A stretch of 7,216 nucleotides of DNA. Origin: CAZGVW01 sp964529265 (GTDB lineage Bacteria; Planctomycetota; Phycisphaerae; Phycisphaerales; UBA1924). Position 1 is the first letter of the stretch. The number at the start of each line of letters is the position of its first letter. A program made the position numbers and the translations under genes. Under the pieces are notes generated by a model. It was given only the letters and a program-made list of their open reading frames with translations. It ran no database searches and was not told the origin of the DNA. Shown here in pieces: positions 1-4,752 of the stretch. The stretch spans positions 1 through 7,216 of the forward strand of contig CAZGVW010000071.1 in NCBI GenBank assembly GCA_964529265.1, read 5' to 3'.

Positions 1-1330
1 CGATCTCGCTGTCCCGCACGAAGTAAATGTGCGGCACGATCACCACGTCCGCCTGCGAGAAACTCTGCGCAAACTCCTCCAGCAGAAACCGCGTCCGGCT
101 GTGCTGATGCGGCTGAAACACGCAGATCAATCTCCCGCCCCGCTCCTGCGGCCGCTCGTGCGCCCGCAGCGCGCGCAGCGTCGAATCGATCTCCGTCGGA
201 TGGTGCCCGTAATCGTCGTACACCTTCACCCCGTCGCGCTCGCCCAGATGCTGCACGCGCCGGTCCACCCCGCGGAAATCCCCCAGCGCCTCCGCCACCG
301 CCCCCGCCTCCGCCCCCACCGTCACCGCCAGCGCGCACGCCATCGCGCTGTTGAACGCGTTGTGCTCGCCCGGCACGCGCAGCGTCCACGACGCCGCCTC
401 GCGCCCCTCGTGCGCCAGCCTCACCCGCCGCGATTCCTGCTCGAACGAAACCACCCAGTCCGCCGCGGGCGAAAACCCGATCGTCTCCACACCGCACGCC
501 ACCCCCGCCGTCACCTCGCGCCGGTGCGCGCCGTCATGCGCGATGATCAGCCTCCCCCCCTCGCGCTCCGCCGGCGCCAGCAGCGCAAACTGGTGAAACG
601 CCTCGATCACCGCATCCAGCGATCCATAAACGTCCAGATGATCCGCCTCCACCGCGCTGATCGAAGCCACCACCGGCCGCAACTGGTGAAACGACCGGTT
701 GAACTCGCACGCCTCCGCCAGCAGCAGCCCCGGCGCCCCCGCGCGCTCCCCGTGCGGAATCCGCTCCGCCCCCAGCCGAAAACCCGTGCTCTCTTCCGCC
801 GCCGCATCGTCCCCCGCCAGCTGCCGGCACGTCGCGCCCACGATCACCGTCGGATCCAGCCCCGCACGCGCCAGCGCATACCCCAGCATCGCCACCGTCG
901 TCGATTTTCCGTGCGTCCCCGCCACCGCCACGCCCGTCCGCCCGAGCATGCACTTCCCCAGCGCCTCGGCATACGTCATCGTCGCCACGCCGCGCCGAAC
1001 CGCCGCCAGCATCTGCGGGTGATCCGGCCGCACCGCCGCCGACGCCACCACCAGTTCGCACCCCTCCGGAATCTCCTCATCACGATCCGTCGTCACCGCG
1101 ATGCCTTCCGCACGCAGCAGCCGCGTCACGTCCGATTCCGTCATGTCCGAGCCCGTCATCACCGCCCCGCGGCGAACCAGCATCCGCGCCAGCCCGGACA
1201 TCCCGCACCCGCCGATCCCAATCAGGTGACACCGCCGCCCGCGCGCCTCAAAACCGGCGCTCGCCGCCGGATTCCCCGCCGTCTTCGTCTGACCATCAAC
1301 CCGGCTGAGCGCAATCGGCGCAGTTGGCAT
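1..1330 (-). CDS. murC: UDP-N-acetylmuramate--L-alanine ligase (MurC), C-terminus cut by window edge
   Basis: MurC is a cytoplasmic ATP-dependent ligase that adds L-alanine to UDP-N-acetylmuramic acid, the first amino acid of the peptidoglycan stem peptide. The visible 443 residues show a nucleotide-sugar-binding Gly-rich motif GIGGCGMSGLA (from residue 38), the Mur-ligase P-loop GTHGKSTT (138-145), a central EACEFNRSF segment (206-214) followed by VEADHLDVYGS, and the C-terminal-domain motif DDYGHHPTE (from 372) followed by FQPHQHSRTRFLLEEF. Family members usually have about 450-490 residues, so only the last few tens are missing. The ATG at 1330-1328 is chosen because an in-frame TGA lies only two codons upstream. 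No clear Shine-Dalgarno precedes it. It is transcribed divergently from the Nudix gene. The central segment departs from the E. coli ADESD form. Identity as MurC rather than Mpl or another Mur ligase is well supported by the full motif set. Confidence 0.95.
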   Translation of the reverse strand, partial: MPTAPIALSRVDGQTKTAGNPAASAGFEARGRRCHLIGIGGCGMSGLARMLVRRGAVMTGSDMTESDVTRLLRAEGIAVTTDRDEEIPEGCELVVASAAVRPDHPQMLAAVRRGVATMTYAEALGKCMLGRTGVAVAGTHGKSTTVAMLGYALARAGLDPTVIVGATCRQLAGDDAAAEESTGFRLGAERIPHGERAGAPGLLLAEACEFNRSFHQLRPVVASISAVEADHLDVYGSLDAVIEAFHQFALLAPAEREGGRLIIAHDGAHRREVTAGVACGVETIGFSPAADWVVSFEQESRRVRLAHEGREAASWTLRVPGEHNAFNSAMACALAVTVGAEAGAVAEALGDFRGVDRRVQHLGERDGVKVYDDYGHHPTEIDSTLRALRAHERPQERGGRLICVFQPHQHSRTRFLLEEFAQSFSQADVVIVPHIYFVRDSEI

Positions 1331-1434
1331 CGTTCAGAGGGTATCGGCGCCGCGGCGTCTCGCTGTGCAAACACGCGCCTCGCGCCCGCGCCCTCGCGCG
1401 CAACCTCCTCCACCCCCGTATCTTGAAGCGCGAT

Positions 1435-1932
1435 ATGCCCGCCGCGCCCCTCCCCTACAAAATCGCCGTCCTCTGCGACCTCCGCGATTCCCGCGGCAAC
1501 GTCCTCCTCATCCACCGCGCCCAGGAGCCCAACATGGGCCTCTACTCCATGATCGGCGGCAAACTCGATACCGCCTCCGGCGAAAGCCCCGCCCAATGCG
1601 CCCGCCGCGAAGTCCTCGAAGAAGCCGGCATCGACGTCCCCCTCTCCCGCTTCCGCCTCGTCGGCATGGTCAGCGAACGCGCCTACCTCGGCCAGACCCA
1701 CTGGCTCATGTTCATCTACCGCGTCGCCGGACATGTCGCCGTCCCCCCCCGCGAAATCCGGGAGGGACGCCTCGAATGGCACGCCCTTGACCAGGTCTCC
1801 CGCCTCCCGCAGCCCGAGACGGACCGCCAGGTCATCTGGCCACTCCTCCTCCAGTCAGGGGACAGCCTCTTCGCCGTCCACATCGATTGCTCCGGGCCGG
1901 AAATGACCTGGTCAGTCGAGCAATTGGGGTAA
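1435..1932 (+). CDS. Nudix hydrolase with a lengthened Nudix box
   Basis: This 165-residue protein is a single Nudix domain, predicted to cleave a nucleoside diphosphate linked to another moiety. The substrate cannot be told from sequence. The Nudix box is visible at residues 42-66: G42, E50, then R58-E59, E62-E63 and G65, which are the metal-binding and catalytic positions. The spacing between the first Gly and Glu is seven residues instead of the usual five, so the loop carries two extra residues (KLDTASG). The N-terminal part (YKIAVLCDLRDSRGNVLLIHRA) fits the first Nudix strands. The ATG at 1435 is preferred over a TTG at 1324, which would overlap the murC start and add an unconserved Arg-rich leader. 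A TATCTT hexamer at 1419-1424 could be a -10 box with a very short leader. It stands alone, divergent from murC. It could act in pool sanitising or in cofactor turnover, and neither is shown. Confidence 0.88.
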   Translation: MPAAPLPYKIAVLCDLRDSRGNVLLIHRAQEPNMGLYSMIGGKLDTASGESPAQCARREVLEEAGIDVPLSRFRLVGMVSERAYLGQTHWLMFIYRVAGHVAVPPREIREGRLEWHALDQVSRLPQPETDRQVIWPLLLQSGDSLFAVHIDCSGPEMTWSVEQLG

Positions 1933-1988
1933 ACACCCCATTTCATTCGTAAACTGCTCCCCGGCCATCAGCCCGCGAACCCGCCGGA

Positions 1989-2026
1989 AGGGGATTTTCC
2001 CCTCGTGTCATCCCCCAATGTGGGAT
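1989..2026. other. Two small inverted repeats between the Nudix and AraC genes
   Basis: The 214-base gap between the Nudix stop and the AraC start contains AGGGGA-TTT-TCCCCT (1989-2003, six-base arms) and ATCCC-7 bases-GGGAT (2010-2026, five-base arms). The first could be a weak hairpin after the Nudix gene, but no T-run follows, so it is not a convincing intrinsic terminator. Either could be an operator for the downstream regulator, since AraC-family proteins often control their own transcription. I see no gene and no convincing promoter hexamers in the rest of the gap. Confidence 0.25.
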
Positions 2027-2134
2027 CACAACCGGGGGAGCGCGCTTGCCGGGAGCGAATCGCGCGCCGGTTCTTGCCGCGTTCGACGCTCAGCCTCGTG
2101 TCGGGTGGCACTCCGCCCCCCGCATTCGTCTGTC

Positions 2135-2139
2135 GAGGG
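2135..2139 (+). promoter_or_regulatory. Shine-Dalgarno-like site that fixes the AraC-family gene start
   Basis: GAGGG lies seven bases before the ATG at 2147. The same frame is open back to an ATG at 2018, but the 43 extra codons read as Arg/Ser-rich, domain-free sequence and cross the small inverted repeats, so the 2147 start is preferred. Confidence 0.55.
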
Positions 2140-2146
2140 CACGGCG

Positions 2147-3331
2147 ATGAACAACGGCAGCAACCACCACCACATGCAGGGCGCCAGCGCCAACGGCGCG
2201 CCCAACGGCGTCGCCCCCGACCCCTGGCGCCACGACCCCGCCGCGGTCAGCGCCTGGCTCGCCCAGCGCGCCGGCGTCCGCGCCTGGCAACTCTGGCTCC
2301 TCCGCGCCGATGACCCCGCCGCCGATGAACTCCTCGCCTCCTCCGGCTTCGATGAGCCCGCCCTCCAGCGCTGGGTCACCCGCGGCCGAACGCGCGATGA
2401 ACTCATGCGCCTCGCCATGCGCCACGGCGCTGCGCAAGGACGCATCGAAGACGCCGGACTCGAACCCTCCGCCGAACTCCCCCGCGCCGCCGCGGCTGTC
2501 GTCTGCGCCCAGATCGAATCCCCCAACGAAGGCCTCTGGTGGCGCCTTGTCGCCGCCCGACCTGCGCCCGCGTTCAGCCAGACCGAAACCGAAACCCTCG
2601 CCATCGTCCTCCGACTCTGGCAGGCGCTCTTCAACCGACCCTGCGGACAGGGCGCCGCGCGGCTCATCCTCGGCGCGGACGATCGACTCATCCACGCCGA
2701 TCCCGCCTGCCGACTGCTCATGCTCGGCTGCGGCCTGTGCGTCACCGAACTCGTCGCGCGCATGCACGAAATCCGCGCCCAGCGCTGGCCCGGCGAAGAC
2801 GATGGACTCCCCCACGACTTCGCGCTCGAAATGGGCGGCGCCGTGCGCCTCGTCGTCATGCAGCGCGTGCGCCCCGTCGCCCACACCGCTTCAACTTCAC
2901 TCGGCGCCGAGCCCCGCGCCGCCGCGCCTGACGCCGGCGAAGCCTCGCACCTCCGCGTCGAACTCCGCCCGCTCGAAGAAGGCGAACTCCCCGCCGTCGG
3001 CCGACTCGAGGACGATCGCATCGCCCGCGCCCTCGCTTACATCCACGACCACTACCGCGAATCGCCCGATCTCTCCTGCGTCGCGCGACAGGCCCACATC
3101 AGCCCGTTCCATTTCCATCGCGTCTTCACGCGCTGCGTCGGCGTCTCACCCAAGCACTACGTGCAGATGAAGCAACTCCAGGAAGCGCGCTGGCGCCTCC
3201 GCTCCGAGCGCACACCCGTCGGCGCCATCGCGCGCGAAACCGGCTTCGCCAGCCACGGCCACTTCACCGCCACCTTCCGCCGCGCCGTCGGCCTCTCCCC
3301 CACCGAATACCGCCACGGCCGCGAAGAGTGA
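2147..3331 (+). CDS. AraC-family transcriptional regulator with a GAF/PAS-like sensor half
   Basis: This is a 394-residue DNA-binding regulator. The C-terminal hundred residues (about 289-388) are a classic AraC double helix-turn-helix. The first motif is LSCVARQAHISPFHFHRVFTR, followed by VGVSPKHYV. The second is VGAIARETGFASHGHFTATF, followed by RRAVGLSPTEYR. The N-terminal part is not the usual AraC cupin. Residues roughly 25-165 (WQLWLLRADD, then WWRLVAARPAPAFSQTETETL before a helix) resemble a GAF-like domain. Residues about 170-250 (ARLILGADDRLIHADPACRLL) resemble a PAS-like fold. These two calls rest on pattern only. The first dozen residues are Asn/His-rich and probably disordered. 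No signal peptide or membrane segment is seen, so it acts in the cytoplasm. Its targets and ligand are unknown. Neighbours give no operon link: 214 bases separate it from the Nudix gene, and a hairpin repeat begins 12 bases after its stop. Confidence 0.88.
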   Translation: MNNGSNHHHMQGASANGAPNGVAPDPWRHDPAAVSAWLAQRAGVRAWQLWLLRADDPAADELLASSGFDEPALQRWVTRGRTRDELMRLAMRHGAAQGRIEDAGLEPSAELPRAAAAVVCAQIESPNEGLWWRLVAARPAPAFSQTETETLAIVLRLWQALFNRPCGQGAARLILGADDRLIHADPACRLLMLGCGLCVTELVARMHEIRAQRWPGEDDGLPHDFALEMGGAVRLVVMQRVRPVAHTASTSLGAEPRAAAPDAGEASHLRVELRPLEEGELPAVGRLEDDRIARALAYIHDHYRESPDLSCVARQAHISPFHFHRVFTRCVGVSPKHYVQMKQLQEARWRLRSERTPVGAIARETGFASHGHFTATFRRAVGLSPTEYRHGREE

Positions 3332-3342
3332 GGCCGCCTCCC

Positions 3343-3372
3343 GGTGGCACGGCGCTCCGTGCCGTGCTTCCT
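3343..3372. repeat. GGTGGC-family hairpin repeat, intergenic copy
   Basis: This 30-base element begins GGTGGCACGG and ends GTGCTTCCT. It holds a perfect seven-base stem, GGCACGG (3346-3352) and CCGTGCC (3357-3363), with a CGCT loop. It aligns with the two copies at 4797-4825 and 4839-4867: the same GGTGGC head, a GC-rich palindrome of the same size, and the same TTCCT tail, with one one-base indel. It could double as a transcription terminator for the AraC-family gene, but there is no T-run. Confidence 0.6.
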
Positions 3373-3430
3373 TCTTGAACCCGCGCCGCGCGCCCCCCAG
3401 CGCCCCCGTCCCCGCAGCGCTTCCCCTCCG

Positions 3431-3507
3431 CTATTGCCTATTCCCTATTGCCTATTGCCTATTGCCTCCCTGCCTTTCCTGATGCCTGATGCCTGGTGCC
3501 TGGTGCC
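3431..3507. repeat. Heptanucleotide tandem repeat array
   Basis: A run of 7-base units covers this stretch. CTATTGC and one CTATTCC variant occur five times in a row (3431-3465). Two degenerate units follow, then TGATGCC twice and TGGTGCC twice (3480-3507), with a one-base phase slip. The order suggests local unit-by-unit duplication by replication slippage. Reading it as protein gives only a repetitive CLLPI-type peptide, which I treat as non-coding. The 296-base gap between the AraC-family gene and the next gene holds this array, the hairpin before it and the 31-base repeat after it. Confidence 0.85.
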
Positions 3508-3513
3508 TGCCCT

Positions 3514-3575
3514 AGTGACGTGTTTTGTGCGCGCATTTTCGCGCAGTGACCGGTTTTGTGCGCGCATTTCCGGGC
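3514..3575. repeat. Two tandem 31-base direct repeats carrying TGCGCGCA palindromes
   Basis: Units 3514-3544 and 3545-3575 match at 27 of 31 positions. Each starts AGTGAC and contains TTTTGTGCGCGCATTT with the self-complementary octamer TGCGCGCA. The pair lies 53 bases upstream of the ATG at 3628, so it could be a double operator site for that gene. It could equally be a simple tandem duplication. With only two units and no spacers it is not a CRISPR array. Confidence 0.8.
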
Positions 3576-3592
3576 CACTGCCAACTTTCCCC

Positions 3593-3620
3593 TTGCACTC
3601 CCCCGAACCCGCGCGATCAT
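3593..3620 (+). promoter_or_regulatory. Possible promoter for the unknown gene at 3628
   Basis: TTGCAC (3593-3598) and GATCAT (3615-3620) are separated by 16 bases. Transcription would start about seven bases after the -10 hexamer, at or next to the ATG at 3628, giving a leaderless or nearly leaderless message. Both hexamers are only partial matches to the sigma-70 consensus. Confidence 0.25.
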
Positions 3621-3627
3621 CCCGCGC

Positions 3628-4752
3628 ATGAACACCGCCACACTCGACATCCCGATCGCACCGTCACTCCCCATCCCCCACCTCAACCGCCTCAACGGCG
3701 CGCACAACAAGTGGGCCACTGGAGAAGCCGCCTCGGCTTCGCCAGTGCAGCCTGCAACAACAGCGCCGAAATCCCGTGTGGCATGCACAAACGGTCCTCC
3801 GTTTGTGCATGCGGAACGGAGCGACAGCGACGATCAACCACAGCCGTCCGTCGCGCAATCCCCACGAAACGCTCCTCCCCCTCCCGATCTCCTCAACAGC
3901 ATCCTCTGCGCCTTCCTCGACCGCGCCTGCTCCCTCGTCGACATCGCCGAGCGCAACAACATCAACCTCCGCCAGCTCCTCGACCTCACCGAAACCCCCG
4001 AGTTCCGCGCGAAATACGATTCCCTCCTCGTCCTCTCCCGCCTGCGCACGCAGATGCTCGCCGCGTTCTCCGCCCCCGCCGCCGCCATGGCCCTCGCCGA
4101 TATCGTCGCTCGCCCCCACCCCACCGACCGCCGCGAAACCACGCGAAAAGCCGCCGCCACACTCCTCCGCCTCGCCGGCCCATTCAAAACCGAACCGACC
4201 AGCGCACCATCCCCGCGAGCCGGAGCGTCCCCGCCCCGGTCCAACGGCGGCGCAAACGAAACCGCAGCGGGCGCCACAGCACAAGACCAAGAGGGGCGCC
4301 ACTGGTGGCTTGACCACCAGTGCAAAGCACCCCACGCGCACATCCGCCCCACGCACAAATCGGGCGGCACAGCAGAAGCCGCCCCGGCTTCGCCGGCGCC
4401 GACTGCAACAACAGCGCCCGAACTCGTGCATGCCGACCCGAGCAACACCCCCCACCAACCCCCGCCGCCCCCCGCGCAGCCACCACCCGACCATGAGCAG
4501 CCAATCGCAGCCCATGCCACCCAAAATCGCTCCCAATCGCCACCGACTCCGCATGACCATTCCTTCACCTCGCCAAGCCCCGCCCCGATAAACCCCCGCC
4601 CCTGCCGCCCCACCGAGCCCCGTCCCACCCGCGCCGCCCTCCGCACGAAAACCGCCGCCTCCAAACGCCGAAAACACCCCTGGGACCCCGCCGCGGGGCA
4701 ATCGCCCGGTGTTCCTTGGCCCCAGAAGTCGAGTTCTATACTCACGCCGTGA
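3628..4752 (+). CDS. Hypothetical protein with a helical HTH-like core and a long Pro/Ala-rich tail, interrupted by palindromic elements
   Basis: I do not recognise this 374-residue protein. Residues about 86-186 form a compact, probably all-helical core. It starts with LLNSILCAFLDRACSLVDIA and contains a helix-turn-helix-like stretch (LVDIAERNNINLRQLLDL) ending TPEFRAKYD. Helices rich in Arg/Ala follow (LSRLRTQMLAAF, then RKAAATLLRLA). The pattern recalls HTH adaptors such as phage small terminase subunits, as a loose resemblance only. Codon third positions are strongly G/C in the core but not after about 4190, where the protein becomes Pro/Ala/Thr/His-rich and looks disordered. Hairpin repeats lie in frame on both sides of the core (3717-3812 and 4300-4418). 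No Shine-Dalgarno precedes the ATG at 3628. The stop overlaps the next start as GTGA. The core is likely real coding sequence. The tail may be a degraded or non-coding extension, or may reflect a frameshift near 4200. Confidence 0.55.
   Translation: MNTATLDIPIAPSLPIPHLNRLNGAHNKWATGEAASASPVQPATTAPKSRVACTNGPPFVHAERSDSDDQPQPSVAQSPRNAPPPPDLLNSILCAFLDRACSLVDIAERNNINLRQLLDLTETPEFRAKYDSLLVLSRLRTQMLAAFSAPAAAMALADIVARPHPTDRRETTRKAAATLLRLAGPFKTEPTSAPSPRAGASPPRSNGGANETAAGATAQDQEGRHWWLDHQCKAPHAHIRPTHKSGGTAEAAPASPAPTATTAPELVHADPSNTPHQPPPPPAQPPPDHEQPIAAHATQNRSQSPPTPHDHSFTSPSPAPINPRPCRPTEPRPTRAALRTKTAASKRRKHPWDPAAGQSPGVPWPQKSSSILTP
3717..3747. repeat. CACTGG...CCAGTG palindromic element inside coding sequence
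   Basis: CACTGG (3717-3722) pairs with CCAGTG (3742-3747) and GAAGCCG (3724-3730) pairs with CGGCTTC (3734-3740) around a CCT loop, with one A/G mismatch between the two blocks. It lies in frame in the N-terminal region of the unknown gene, ahead of the conserved-looking core, and encodes TGEAASASPV. Confidence 0.8.
3724..3767 (+). repeat. 44-base dispersed direct repeat, copy A (partner at 4375-4418)
   Basis: This segment matches 4375-4418 at 39 of 44 positions. Both begin with the GAAGCCG / CGGCTTC hairpin and end with TGCAACAACAGCGCC. The two copies are 651 bases apart, a multiple of three, so both are read in the same frame and encode related peptides (EAASASPVQPATTAP here). Confidence 0.8.
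3781..3812. repeat. Perfect 14-base inverted repeat with a four-base loop
   Basis: GCATGCACAAACGG (3781-3794) is followed by TCCT and its exact complement CCGTTTGTGCATGC (3799-3812). It is the longest perfect hairpin I found in the window. It lies in frame in the N-terminal part of the unknown gene, 33 bases after the CACTGG element, and encodes ACTNGPPFVHA. GTGCATGC recurs at 4426-4433, after the second copy of the 44-base repeat. Confidence 0.9.
4300..4322. repeat. CACTGGTGG...CCACCAGTG palindromic element in the tail of the unknown gene
   Basis: CACTGGTGG (4300-4308) and CCACCAGTG (4314-4322) form a perfect nine-base stem around CTTGA. The outer CACTGG/CCAGTG matches the element at 3717-3747, so they probably belong to one family. 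A smaller GTGC-AAA-GCAC palindrome adjoins its right end. Confidence 0.8.
4375..4418 (+). repeat. 44-base dispersed direct repeat, copy B (partner at 3724-3767)
   Basis: The inner hairpin GAAGCCG (4375-4381), CCC, CGGCTTC (4385-4391) is intact, but the outer CACTGG/CCAGTG arms seen in copy A are lost here. It encodes EAAPASPAPTATTAP, close to the peptide of copy A and in the same frame. Confidence 0.8.
4737..4742 (+). promoter_or_regulatory. Candidate -10 box for the NfeD protease gene
   Basis: TATACT matches five of six positions of the TATAAT consensus and stands out in very GC-rich sequence. The expected start of transcription, about seven bases downstream, falls on or next to the GTG at 4749, which would give a leaderless message. 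No good -35 hexamer is seen at the right distance, so this is tentative. Confidence 0.4.

Noticed and set aside
29..1426. Long plus-strand open frame opposite murC
   Set aside because: It is Arg/His/Pro-rich antisense noise from GC-rich codons. The minus-strand frame carries all the MurC motifs.
1331..1434. Divergent promoter for murC (TTGCAC and GATACC on the minus strand)
   Set aside because: The spacing is 19 bases and both hexamers match the consensus poorly, which is close to chance expectation.
2103..2110. GGTGGCAC-like fragment upstream of the AraC-family gene as another hairpin repeat copy
   Set aside because: Only the short head matches. There is no palindrome and no TTCCT tail.
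2018..2146. N-terminal extension of the AraC-family protein from the ATG at 2018
   Set aside because: The added residues have no domain character, and a better-placed GAGGG ribosome site precedes the ATG at 2147.
3346..3363. Intrinsic terminator after the AraC-family gene
   Set aside because: The stem is strong, but no T-run follows and the element belongs to a repeat family that also occurs inside a coding sequence. It is kept as a repeat, not a terminator.
3431..3575. Possible CRISPR array
   Set aside because: The units are contiguous, without unique spacers. One set is only seven bases long and the other has only two copies.
3344..3631. Open frame through the repeat-rich gap
   Set aside because: Its product is mostly the translation of the heptamer array (CLLPI-type repeats), with no start signal and no domain.
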